Position numbers and translations under genes: made by a program. Under the pieces are notes generated by a model. That model did not search any database and was not told where the DNA came from. It saw nothing but the letters and a program-made list of their open reading frames with translations. Shown piece by piece: positions 1-8,756 of a DNA stretch of 15,258 nt. Location: positions 1 through 15,258 of the forward strand of contig CAZCDM010000036.1 of assembly GCA_964497475.1 (NCBI GenBank), read 5' to 3'. Position 1 is the stretch's first letter. The number at the start of each line of letters is the position of its first letter. This DNA comes from CAZCDM01 sp964497475 (GTDB lineage: Bacteria; Planctomycetota; Phycisphaerae; SM23-33).

Positions 1-188
1 GAATGGGTGAACGCATATTCGTCGCCGGCTTGTTGGTCCAATATGCAAAAAAATGTTGTGGGGCGAATGGGTGATCGCATATTCGTCGCCGGCTTGTTGG
101 TCCAATATGCAAAAAAATGCTGTGGGGCGAATGGGTGAACGCATATTCGTCGCCGGCTTGTTGGTCCAATATGCAAAAAATGCGGCGA
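1..188. repeat. 64-bp tandem repeat, three copies, with internal inverted repeats
   Basis: Copies begin at 1, 65 and 129. The first two are 64 bp and differ at only two positions (75 and 120, compared with 11 and 56). The third loses one A from the A-run and diverges after about 183; a degenerate restart (GAATGGTTGAA) is seen at 189. Each copy holds a perfect 7-bp inverted repeat GCATATT/AATATGC around a 20-nt loop (13-19 and 40-46 in copy 1), followed by a run of 6-7 A. A second, mutually exclusive stem can form across the copy junction: 62-68 with 81-90, with a 3-nt bulge. The 64-bp period is not a multiple of three and there are no variable spacers, so it is neither a coding repeat nor CRISPR. 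The window starts on a repeat boundary, so the array probably continues to the left. Function unknown. Confidence 0.93.
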
Positions 189-223
189 GAATGGTTGAAT
201 AGAATTGGAAAAAGGGTACTGCC

Positions 224-457
224 ATGAGCAAAGACAAGATTTCTGACCGGTATGACAGGAAGAAGCGTAAGGGGTTGCTCGGCGCGCTGAGCCGGAAGAA
301 CACCGACCCCGACCTGCTGGATGAGGAGGAGCAGATCCTGGCCAACACCAAGCCGGTCGAGCCACTCCATTCCGACGGTTCAACCCCCGGCCGCAATGAC
401 CCCTGCCCCTGCGGCAGCGGCAAAAAGTACAAAAAATGCTGCGCTCTAAAAGATTAA
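224..457 (+). CDS. Small SEC-C zinc-motif protein
   Basis: This is a 77-residue, lysine-rich, soluble protein. Its C-terminus (residues 56-73) is a SEC-C motif, GRNDPCPCGSGKKYKKCC, with the four zinc ligands C61, C63, C72 and C73 in the spacing C-x-C-x8-C-C. In SecA this motif forms the zinc-binding tail that contacts SecB and ribosomes, and free-standing SEC-C proteins of mostly unknown role are common in bacteria. Residues 1-55 are charged and probably unstructured, with a basic stretch (RKKRKG) and an acidic one (DEEEQ). The ATG at 224 is the only reasonable start; upstream AAAAAGGG is a weak Shine-Dalgarno. The gene sits directly after the 64-bp repeat array and about 270 bp before carA, apparently alone. 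A role in zinc binding, or contact with ribosome or translocon, is inference from the motif alone. Confidence 0.85.
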   Translation: MSKDKISDRYDRKKRKGLLGALSRKNTDPDLLDEEEQILANTKPVEPLHSDGSTPGRNDPCPCGSGKKYKKCCALKD

Positions 458-498
458 CCGCAGTTCTGTAAAAGGGTGTTCTGCGGGCTGGGTAAATC

Positions 499-507
499 TG
501 CTACACT
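499..507 (+). promoter_or_regulatory. Possible extended -10 promoter for carA
   Basis: TGCTACACT at 499-507 fits an extended -10 element (TG-N-TACACT). The hexamer 17 bp upstream (TTCTGC, 479-484) is a poor -35. Transcription would begin near 514, leaving a leader of roughly 210 nt before the preferred carA start at 728. The call is weak and rests only on the -10 match and its place in the SEC-C/carA gap. Confidence 0.3.
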
Positions 508-511
508 CGGT

Positions 512-658
512 CGGGCCGGTGTGAGTTGGCCCGCGTTGAGCGCATAAAAAAGAGAACCCGGGATCGCCGCTTCCCGGATTCTCAAATGCAGGCTGCTCCC
601 GTCATCTGACGGGATAAGACCCATACAGCCTCACAAAGGTTCTATCGGAGAGGTCCGA
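512..658 (+). promoter_or_regulatory. Structured untranslated region upstream of carA
   Basis: The gap between the SEC-C gene and carA holds a string of inverted repeats: CGGGCC/GGCCCG (512-517, 528-533), a 12-bp near-perfect stem (552-563, 572-583), CCCGTCA/TGACGGG (598-604, 607-613) and TCGGA/TCCGA around a GAGG loop (645-649, 654-658). A further 6-bp pair, CCGCAG/CTGCGG (458-463, 481-486), starts right after the SEC-C stop and may fold at the 3' end of that mRNA. Four stems in ~150 bases before a pyrimidine/arginine pathway gene suggest a regulated leader, but I recognise no known riboswitch or PyrR site. A 7-codon ATG frame at 586-609 (MQAAPVI) lacks a ribosome-binding site and is not rich in arginine. 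Confidence 0.4.
552..583 (-). terminator. Strong hairpin with a U-tract when read on the minus strand
   Basis: GAGAACCCGGGA (552-563) pairs with TCCCGGATTCTC (572-583) with one mismatch and an 8-nt loop. On the plus strand it is preceded by an A-run (546-551), so on the minus strand the stem is followed by T6, the form of an intrinsic terminator. No minus-strand gene lies upstream: the flanking genes are both on plus. It may block antisense transcription from carA, or act as a leader structure on the plus strand, where no U-tract follows it. The structure is certain; the termination role is not. Confidence 0.45.
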
Positions 659-727
659 CGGGGCCTTGAGTAAGCAGTGGCAAAGAATTTCAGATCGCCG
701 AAAAAACCAAATCTGAGGAATCGAATC

Positions 728-1932
<1,205 letters not shown>

Positions 1933-1936
<4 letters not shown>

Positions 1937-4047
1937 CCGTGCCCCAGGCCAGCGAGAGGCTCTCCTTTCCGCTCGGGCCGATCCGCCTGCACGTCGGCAG
2001 TGAGCTGACCGTTCTGGCCGGGCCGACCGAGTCTGCCGCGCAGGACCATCGGCTGCGTTTCTTGCCTCCGGGCGAGGATGCTCCGGCCGATGAGCCGGGC
2101 CTGGGCAGGGGGCGAATCGAATCGGCAGCGGCCCAGCCGTGCTGCGGCCTGGCCGTGACACGCGAGTTGTTCACGCCGGCCGATGGTGCACCCTTCCGGG
2201 CCGTTCGGCTGCGCGTGCGGAACGATTCCAGCGAGACCGCCTGGGTGGATGAGCTTCGCCCGGTGGTGATCGAGGGCGATGGGCTGGACCTGGGCGGCCC
2301 GGCGGGGCGGTGGACCTTCCTGCGACAGCCTCGCTTTAAAAACGGCATGCCGGCGGCGGTCGTGCTCGGTGAGGACAGCCCGGCGATGATCGACGTGGTG
2401 GCCGGCCTGTCGGAAACCGGCCAGGCTGTCGAGACGCCTGCCGGCGGCTACCCATGCGAGTTCACAAGCGGCGAGGTGATGAGCCTGCTCGGCCCGGCCG
2501 GTGCGTTGACGATCGGCCAGCTGCCCGCCGACCGCCAGGCCGCTCGCAGCACCCTCACGATGAACGCCGCCCGCGACCGCCCGACGGTGTGGTGCAGTTG
2601 GTATTACTTCGACGAGGAGTTCACCCAGGCCCGGGCCGAGACGCAACTCGACTGGCTCGGGGAGAACCCGCTGCCCATCGACGTATTTCAGATCGACGAT
2701 TGCTGGTCGGCCCGCTGGGGCGACTGGCAGCCGAACGTCGACTGGCCGGACCTGCCGGGCCTGGCCGAGCGGATCGGATCGATGGGCATGGCGGCCGGCA
2801 TCTGGACGTGTCCGACGCTGGCCGAGCCTCGCAGCCGCCTGCGATTCGCCCATGACGACTGGCTGCTGCGCGACCGCGCCGGTGCGGCGATCCGCTTCTT
2901 CATGAGCGGCACGGATTGTTTCGTGCTCGACCCGACGAACCCGGCCGTGCTGGAATGGACCGAAGCACTCTACCGCCAATTGACCGAGCAGTGGGGCTTT
3001 GCCTACCACAAGATCGACTTCACACGCTCGGTCGTGCAGGGCCAGCCCCGCTACCACGACCCGACCCAAACCCCCGCCGAAGCGTACCGCATGCTGATTG
3101 AGGCGATCCGCCGCGGCATCGGTCAGAAGGGGTACCTGTGCCTCTGTGGCGGGCAGTACGGCCCGGCCGTCGGCGTGGCCGATGGCCAGCGCAGCGGCAG
3201 CGATGTCCGCAGCGAATGGCCCGCCCCGCCGCCCGGCGAGGAAGCCCACGGCTACGGACCGTTCACCATCAAGCAGAACACCCTGCTGTTCTGGATGAAC
3301 CGCCTGTGGGACAACGACCCCGACGCGATGATGGTTCGCCGCCGGAGCGAACCGGCCGGCCTGCGACATCTTTCGCTGGGGCTGCTCAACGACGACGAAG
3401 CGATCACCATCGCCCTGAACCAATACCTCGGCGGGGGGCTGGCCTGCTTCAGCGAGAATCTCACCGAGGTCGATACCGACCGCCTGATGCTCCTGCGTCA
3501 CTGTGCGCCGTCAATTGGGCGGTCCGCACGCCCGGCCGACCTGGCCGAGGGCAGACGCTACCCCGCCGTCTGCGTGACGGACGTCCAGCCCCGCGCCGCG
3601 GGGTTGCAGCCCTGGGTGACGGTGGCGGTCATCAACTGGTTCGACGAGCCACGAAGCTTCGAGCTTTGCCTCGATGAATCGCTGCTGGGCGACCGGGCAG
3701 AGCTGCTGGGCAGTGACGGCCTGATGCTCAGCGCGTTCCGCGCCGGGTGGGATCGGGCTGCAAGCCCCGGCGAGACGATTTCCGTCGGCCCGCTCGCGCC
3801 GCATGGCTGTGAGGTCGTCAAAGTCCAGCCCGCCCGGCCCGGCTGGATGCTGCTCGGCACGGATGGACATTTCTCCATGGGGGGCGTGGAAGTGACCCGC
3901 TTTGATCCCGCCGCCGACCGCCCGAGCATCGAGGTCGCCTGGCCCTGGCCGGTCGATCTGACACTGCGCGTCACGACGGCTGAGACTCTCGATTCACCCG
4001 AGGTCCTGACGGTTCGTCCCGGCCAGACTCACCTGGATTGCTCGTAG
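1933..4047 (+). CDS. GH36-type alpha-galactosidase
   Basis: This is a 704-residue retaining glycosidase with the usual three-part GH36 layout: a beta-sandwich (about 1-210), a TIM barrel (about 215-520) and a C-terminal beta domain. The barrel opens with VWCSWYYFDEEF and has DVFQIDDCW. The likely nucleophile is Asp362 in YHKIDF and the likely acid/base is Asp424 in QRSGSDVRSEW. Their 62-residue spacing is close to the ~60 known for GH36. The downstream LWDNDPDAMMVRR block is also typical of the family. No signal peptide is seen, so it is probably cytoplasmic and acts on imported galactosides such as raffinose-type sugars or galactomannan oligomers. Its ATG lies inside the end of carA (ATGA) with no clear ribosome-binding site, which implies translational coupling. 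Related GH36/GH31 members have other specificities, so the exact substrate is uncertain. Confidence 0.85.
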
Positions 4048-4054
4048 GCTCTAC

Positions 4055-4083
4055 TTGCCCGCCGGATTGTCGGGCGGTATGCT
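4055..4083 (+). promoter_or_regulatory. Candidate promoter for the GH26-like lipoprotein gene
   Basis: TTGCCC (4055-4060) and TATGCT (4078-4083) are 17 bp apart. Each matches four of six positions of the sigma-70-type consensus. The start point would be near 4090, giving a ~60-nt leader before ATG 4151. The spacer overlaps a 5-bp inverted repeat (GCCCG at 4057-4061, CGGGC at 4071-4075). This suggests the gene can be transcribed apart from carA-GH36. Confidence 0.4.
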
Positions 4084-4150
4084 GATAGTCCCCCGTCGGC
4101 CAATTGCGAGGTTCATGGCCAGCCGGGATGCAAGAGGACGGGAGTCTCAA

Positions 4151-5254
4151 ATGAATCGTACAATGCAGATCGTGATCGTACTGGCAGGGTTGATGGGTGT
4201 GTGTGGGTGTGAGCCGGTCGAGGTTTCGCCCTCCGATGCGATCGCGCCGCCCAAGCCTCGGGCCCATTACGGTGCGCTGCTGGAGCACCCGACCAAAGTG
4301 TTCCACGGGGCGGGGCAGACCTATCGGCCGGGGACGCCACAGTTGCAGGCTTTCGATATGTATGCCGAATTCTTCGGCCCGGAGCTGTTCCCCGTGGTTT
4401 TCATGGAGTATTGCAGCGTCGGCTCGGCACCGGAAAAGCTCGCCGCCCTCCGCAAGCGGCTGGAAGGCTACGAGACGAAGTACGACCGCTACGTGATTCC
4501 GCAGATCGGGCTCTACACGCCCAGCGGCGACAAGCCGGTCAATCAGGAGGTCATCGACCGGATGATCGAGGCGTGCAAAGCGTTCGGCCGGCCGATGTTC
4601 ATCCGCATCGGCTATGAGTTCAACGGCACGTGGTACAAGCCGATGTACCAGCCGGAGCATTACAAGGCCTGGTTCCGCGCCATCGCGCGGGGGATTCGCG
4701 AGGCGCATCTGCCCGTCGCTACCGTCTGGTGCCCGTACCCCGGGTGGGATGACGAGTACGGCAGCTGGGAGTTCATTCAGCAGTATTATCCCGGCGATGC
4801 GTATGTCGACTGGTGGGGCATGGACATGTTCAGCCCGGCCGACCTGGCCACGGCCAGCGGGCGATACCGCAACAACCCGCACACGCGGCAGTTCCTGCAA
4901 GAGGCGGCCAGGCACGGCAAGCCGGTGCTGCTCGGCGAGGCCACGCCCCGCTACGTCGGTGCGACCGACGAGGCCGACTGGTACGAGTGGTTCGTGCCCT
5001 TTTTCGAGATGATTAACACCTGGCCGCAGATCAAGGGCCATACCTACATCAACTGGGACTGGTCCGAGACCCGCTGGCCCGACTGGGACGACGCCCGGCT
5101 GGAAACGGCCCACCCGAACATCCAAAAAGCCTACCGCCAGCAGATCAGCAGCGATCTCTACCTCCACGCCCAGCCCGGCCGACTGCCCGAGGGCATGGAC
5201 CTCACCGGACCGACGAACCAACCTCTCCCGCCGGCGGGCAAGGACGATCAATAA
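4151..5254 (+). CDS. GH26-like glycoside hydrolase, predicted lipoprotein
   Basis: This 367-residue exported protein resembles clan GH-A endo-hydrolases, closest by motif to GH26 beta-mannanases. Residues 1-20 are a lipoprotein signal: a short basic N-terminus, the hydrophobic core IVIVLAGLMG and the lipobox VCGC, with Cys20 as the lipidated residue. The TIM barrel shows IRIGYEFNGTWY, where Glu156 is the likely acid/base, and KPVLLGEAT, where Glu263 is the likely nucleophile. An aromatic strand (GHTYINWDW) closes the barrel. Canonical GH26 has His before the acid/base Glu; here it is Tyr, which hints at a divergent subfamily. ATG 4151 is preferred over the in-frame TTG at 4055 because it gives a clean signal peptide and has GGGAG 6 nt upstream. 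It likely cuts mannan or a related glucan at the cell surface or in the periplasm; the substrate is inferred. Confidence 0.75.
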   Translation: MNRTMQIVIVLAGLMGVCGCEPVEVSPSDAIAPPKPRAHYGALLEHPTKVFHGAGQTYRPGTPQLQAFDMYAEFFGPELFPVVFMEYCSVGSAPEKLAALRKRLEGYETKYDRYVIPQIGLYTPSGDKPVNQEVIDRMIEACKAFGRPMFIRIGYEFNGTWYKPMYQPEHYKAWFRAIARGIREAHLPVATVWCPYPGWDDEYGSWEFIQQYYPGDAYVDWWGMDMFSPADLATASGRYRNNPHTRQFLQEAARHGKPVLLGEATPRYVGATDEADWYEWFVPFFEMINTWPQIKGHTYINWDWSETRWPDWDDARLETAHPNIQKAYRQQISSDLYLHAQPGRLPEGMDLTGPTNQPLPPAGKDDQ

Positions 5255-5274
5255 CGCCTCGGGCCTTTGGCAGG

Positions 5275-8200
5275 TCAGGGGGTTTGGCCCGGCCGGGGTG
5301 CGAGTTTCTCCAGCGCCTCGCGGTCGTCGAAAAACAGGTGAACGTCCTGCTGTGGGAAGGCGATGGTGATGTTCTTCTCGCGGAAGGCGGCGTCGATGGC
5401 CATGTGAAGCCGGTGGCGGACCAGGAAAAGCTTGTCGGTATCGTCGATGAAGACCCGCAGCTGGAAGTCCAGCGAGCTGGCCCCGAAGCCCAGGAAAAAC
5501 GCGGTCGGCTCGGGATCGTCGAGCACGTCGTCCTCGGCGGCGGCTACATCGAGCAGCGTCTGGCGGGCCAGTTCGGTGTCTGACCCGTAGGCCACGCCGA
5601 CCGGGATGACCACACGGGTCTGGCGGTCGGAGAGCGACCAGTTGATCAGCTGGCCGGTGATGAACTCGCGGTTGGGGATGATGAGTTCCTTGAGGTCGAA
5701 GTCGACGATGGTCGTCGCGCGAATCTGGATGCGTGAGACCTTGCCCGTGACCTCGCCAACGGTCACCATGTCGCCCACACGGACCGGCCGCTCCAGCAGG
5801 AGGATCAGTCCGGAGACGAAGTTGGCGAAGATTTCCTGCAAGCCAAAGCCAAGCCCCACGCCCAGGGCCGCGACGATCCACTGCAGGTTGCTCCAGCGGA
5901 TGCCCAGCAGCTCGCCCACGACCGCGACGCCCACGCCGATGAGGAGGTAGCCCGCCACGGTGGTGATGGCGTATCGCTTACCGCTCTCCATGCCGAAGCG
6001 TTGGAGGATCAGCGCGTCGAGCAGGCCGGGTACGGACCGCCCGAAGTAGTAGACCACCGTAGCCATCAGCACCCCGGCCAGCAGGTCTCGCAGCGAGACC
6101 GGGTCGCGGCCGGAGAAGTCCCACAGGACGATGCGGTCCAGTGCGCCCACGGCCGGCAGGACCGGCGCCAAAATCATCAGCGACCCGGCCAGTACGCCCA
6201 CGCCCAGCAGCAGGCCGACCAGGCGTCGCAGGCGGGTGCTGGTGGCTGTGACGCGGTCGAGCGATTCCTGCAGGTCGCGGCGGGCCTGTTCCTGGGTTTT
6301 GTCCTGCTCGCCCTCGGTCTGTTTCAGCTCGGCCACCTGCCGTCGGGCCATGTCGCGCCGGGCCAGGTACAGCCCCCGCATGAGTACCTGGTAGAGGATC
6401 ACCGCCGCGAGCACCAGCCAGACTTCCTGCCGAATGATTTGCCCGAGCTGCCGTGCGGTGTAGAGGTAGCCCACCGCCATCAGCAGGGCCAGCAAGGCCG
6501 AGGCAGCCAGGATCGACAGGAACGCCGCCCAGCGGTACCGCTTCCAGCGGTCGGGCGAATGGCTCGTGCCCAGCAGGGTTCCGCCGGGCCGGGCCAGCAC
6601 GCCGGCCAGAGCGGTCAGCCCCAGCAGCAGCACGATCTGCACCAGCCGGGCCAGCGAGTCACGATAGGCTCCGCCTTCGATGCGGGCGCAGAGTTCGGTC
6701 AGGATCACCAGCGGGACGACAACGATTGCGAGCGTTCGTGCCAGCCGGCCGATGGCGGCGGTTCGGTTTTCATCCCAGGAGAGGTGAACGTGCAGCAGCC
6801 CTTCCGGCAGGGCGAGGTTTTTCAGCAGCATCAGCGGCAGCAGGGTGGCCGCGCCGGCCTGGATGGCCAGGCCCAGCTGACGCGCCTCGACGGCACTGGC
6901 CGATCCGGTATTCAGAATCCATCCCACCACCCACAGCGAGACCGGCACCGGCAGGGCCAGGACGATCGTCCAGCCCAGCGTCTCCAGGGCACCGAGGAAC
7001 GAGCTGCCGGCCAGCTCCGGGTTTTCGCGACGCAGCGTGAAGCGTCGGTGGGCCCGGCGTGGCAGGGACCACAGCCCGGCCAGTACGATCCCCCAGCCGG
7101 CCAGCGCCAGCGGTGCCGCGACGACGCCGGCGACGAATCCCGAGGCGATCGCTTGCCACCGTCGCGGCGCGACCAGATCGGCTGCCCCCAAGCCCGCGCG
7201 GGAAAGCACCCGCCCGTTGAGTGGGTCGGTGCTGCGGATCCAGAGCACCCGCTCGTCGATGTAGGCGGCGATTTCCTCGCTGCGCTGCTGGAGATCGGTC
7301 AGGGTCTGGGTCAGTTCGCTGAGTTCCTGCGTCCAGGTTTCGTAGCTGCTGATGAGGCGGTCGAGGATTTTTTTACGCGTTGCGAGGATGGTCTCCACCT
7401 GGTAGCGGGCGGGCCGCTGGTCGTCGGGCAGGTCCGCGATCCGTTGTTCCGCCCGGACGGCCGGGTCGGACAGCTCGACCCGGCGGGATTGATAGTCCAG
7501 CGCATCGAGTTGCGATTCCGTCAGTCGGCTGCGTGCGGCATCGAGCCGGGCCTGGACCTGGGTCAGATCGGCCAGGCGGCTCCGCTGGCTGCGGAGCAGC
7601 GTGCCGACCTCCTCGTTGAGGCCGACGATTTCGATCTTGCGCGAGATATCGTTGAACTCGGTATTCAGTCGGGTGAGGGTCTGGCGGACGGTGGCCAGGT
7701 CGGTCCGGGTCCGGTCGATTTTCCGGGCCAGGCCGTCGCGGCCGCGGAAGGTATCGACCAGTTGCTGGTTCTCGGCGGTGAGGGCATCGAGCAGGGGGTG
7801 AAGCTTGGCGAGGCTTTCTCGCTGTCGGCGGACGGTCCGCAGCAGGACCTGCGACTCGGCCGATCGCGCCTGGCGGGCCTGCTCCTGCCAGTAGGCCAAC
7901 TCCTTTTCGAGGTGGGGCACTTGCCGGGCGACGAGGTCAGCTTCGAGCTGGACCTGCTCGGCGGTGGCCTTGATGTGCTGGGTCTCGGTGCGGTAGAGCT
8001 CGGCTCGGGCCACGAGCAGCTGTTGCCGGGCCTGGGAGGCGAGGTAGCGGGCCTGGGCGAGCGGGTCGTCGCCGGGCTCGGCGGCGAGGGTCGGCTCGAG
8101 TTGCGTAAGGGCCTGGGAGGCTTGCTGGATTTCGCGCGGCAGTTCGAGGAGGCGTTCTTTGCGACGGGCCGGGGCGTTCTCCAGCCGTTGCTGCTTGGTG

Positions 8201-8628
8201 CGGGCCTCGGTGAGCGAGGCCTGGGTCTGATCCAGCCGGGCCTCGATGGCCTCGGCCGAGAGAGATTCCTCGCCCTGCGGCTCGGGCAGAGGCTCGGCCA
8301 GGGCGCGACGAAGCGATGTGATCTTCTCGGGCAGGGCGTCGAGCTCGGCCTGGAGCTGGCGTGTTTTGTCCTCGGCCGCCCGGGCTTTCTGGAGGTCGAC
8401 CATCGCCTCGCGCAGCACCTTGAGAACTTCGGCGCGGGTTGGCTCGTCGAGCATCTCGGCCTGGTCGATTCGCGCCTGGATGACCTCAGCCGAGATCGGC
8501 TGGTCGGCAGGGGGCGGTTCGGTCGCCTCGGCCGGGGCGGCAGCAGTCGTCTGCCCGGAGGTGGGGCAAAACGTCCCGGCCAGCAGGGCCAGTATCGTCA
8601 GCGATGGCAGGAGCGTTCGTGGATTCAT
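5275..8628 (-). CDS. MscK/KefA-like large mechanosensitive channel
   Basis: This is a 1117-residue MscS-superfamily channel, almost the size of E. coli MscK (1120) and YbdG/YjeP-class large members. A Sec signal peptide (about 1-25) leads to a long periplasmic region (about 45-470) of charged, Gln/Leu/Arg-rich coiled coils. Membrane helices begin near 494-520 and continue to about 930; a second charged coiled segment (about 755-800) interrupts them. The MscS core starts near 923 with GVGLGFGLQEIFANFVSG (pore helix), then LLLERPVRVGDMVTVGEVTG and LIIPNREFITGQLINWS, followed by the cytoplasmic vestibule. It should open under membrane tension to release solutes during osmotic downshock. No ribosome-binding site is present: a TATAAT lies 6 nt before ATG 8628, so the mRNA may be leaderless. 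The gene converges with the GH26-like gene across a 20-bp gap. Confidence 0.9.
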   Translation of the reverse strand: MNPRTLLPSLTILALLAGTFCPTSGQTTAAAPAEATEPPPADQPISAEVIQARIDQAEMLDEPTRAEVLKVLREAMVDLQKARAAEDKTRQLQAELDALPEKITSLRRALAEPLPEPQGEESLSAEAIEARLDQTQASLTEARTKQQRLENAPARRKERLLELPREIQQASQALTQLEPTLAAEPGDDPLAQARYLASQARQQLLVARAELYRTETQHIKATAEQVQLEADLVARQVPHLEKELAYWQEQARQARSAESQVLLRTVRRQRESLAKLHPLLDALTAENQQLVDTFRGRDGLARKIDRTRTDLATVRQTLTRLNTEFNDISRKIEIVGLNEEVGTLLRSQRSRLADLTQVQARLDAARSRLTESQLDALDYQSRRVELSDPAVRAEQRIADLPDDQRPARYQVETILATRKKILDRLISSYETWTQELSELTQTLTDLQQRSEEIAAYIDERVLWIRSTDPLNGRVLSRAGLGAADLVAPRRWQAIASGFVAGVVAAPLALAGWGIVLAGLWSLPRRAHRRFTLRRENPELAGSSFLGALETLGWTIVLALPVPVSLWVVGWILNTGSASAVEARQLGLAIQAGAATLLPLMLLKNLALPEGLLHVHLSWDENRTAAIGRLARTLAIVVVPLVILTELCARIEGGAYRDSLARLVQIVLLLGLTALAGVLARPGGTLLGTSHSPDRWKRYRWAAFLSILAASALLALLMAVGYLYTARQLGQIIRQEVWLVLAAVILYQVLMRGLYLARRDMARRQVAELKQTEGEQDKTQEQARRDLQESLDRVTATSTRLRRLVGLLLGVGVLAGSLMILAPVLPAVGALDRIVLWDFSGRDPVSLRDLLAGVLMATVVYYFGRSVPGLLDALILQRFGMESGKRYAITTVAGYLLIGVGVAVVGELLGIRWSNLQWIVAALGVGLGFGLQEIFANFVSGLILLLERPVRVGDMVTVGEVTGKVSRIQIRATTIVDFDLKELIIPNREFITGQLINWSLSDRQTRVVIPVGVAYGSDTELARQTLLDVAAAEDDVLDDPEPTAFFLGFGASSLDFQLRVFIDDTDKLFLVRHRLHMAIDAAFREKNITIAFPQQDVHLFFDDREALEKLAPRPGQTP

Positions 8629-8634
8629 GCGATC

Positions 8635-8663
8635 ATTATAGCTGGCCGCTGCGGTCGGGTCAC
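8635..8663 (-). promoter_or_regulatory. Promoter of the mechanosensitive channel gene, apparently leaderless
   Basis: On the minus strand GTGACC (8663-8658) and a perfect TATAAT (8640-8635) are 17 bp apart. Only six bases (GATCGC) separate the -10 box from the ATG at 8628, so transcription should begin at or within a base or two of the start codon. The boxes are convincing; leaderless start is inference from the spacing. The 9-mer CGGTCGGGT at 8652-8660, overlapping the -35, recurs at 8724-8732 beside the divergent promoter. Confidence 0.6.
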
Positions 8664-8718
8664 GGCTCGATCGGCAGGCGAACGAGGGTGACGGCCGGCA
8701 GAATATAACAGCATCTTA

Positions 8719-8749
8719 ATGACCGGTCGGGTGCCCATGGCCTTACAAT
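8719..8749 (+). promoter_or_regulatory. Candidate promoter of the Ser/Thr kinase gene, apparently leaderless
   Basis: TACAAT at 8744-8749 lies seven bases before the ATG at 8757. The best -35 is ATGACC (8719-8724) at a rather long 19-bp spacing. The kinase frame is closed by a stop at 8706-8708 and has no ATG, GTG or TTG codon between that stop and 8757; no usable Shine-Dalgarno is present (AAGG ends one base from the ATG). Together these point to a leaderless transcript. An earlier TATAAC (8704-8709) has no partner -35. Confidence 0.45.
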
Positions 8750-8756
8750 CCAAGGC

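Noticed and set aside
1..188. CRISPR array
   Set aside because: Whole 64-bp units are conserved; there are no variable spacers between short repeats and no cas genes.
195..205. Promoter for the SEC-C gene (TAGAAT at 200-205)
   Set aside because: No -35 at a usable distance was found; the match is too slight to annotate.
586..609. Seven-codon leader peptide upstream of carA
   Set aside because: There is no ribosome-binding site, no arginine codons, and its stop falls in a hairpin; too short to support.
5255..5291. Bidirectional terminator between the GH26-like gene and the channel gene
   Set aside because: CGGGCC/GGCCCG (5260-5265, 5286-5291) is a 6-bp pair with a 20-nt loop, lies partly within the channel gene and has no T-run, so it is weak.
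6001..8691. An 896-codon open frame on the plus strand opposite the mechanosensitive channel
   Set aside because: Its translation is rich in Gly, Gln, Arg and Ala with no recognisable domain, and it lies fully opposite a well-supported MscK-like gene. Long antisense frames are expected in GC-rich coding DNA.
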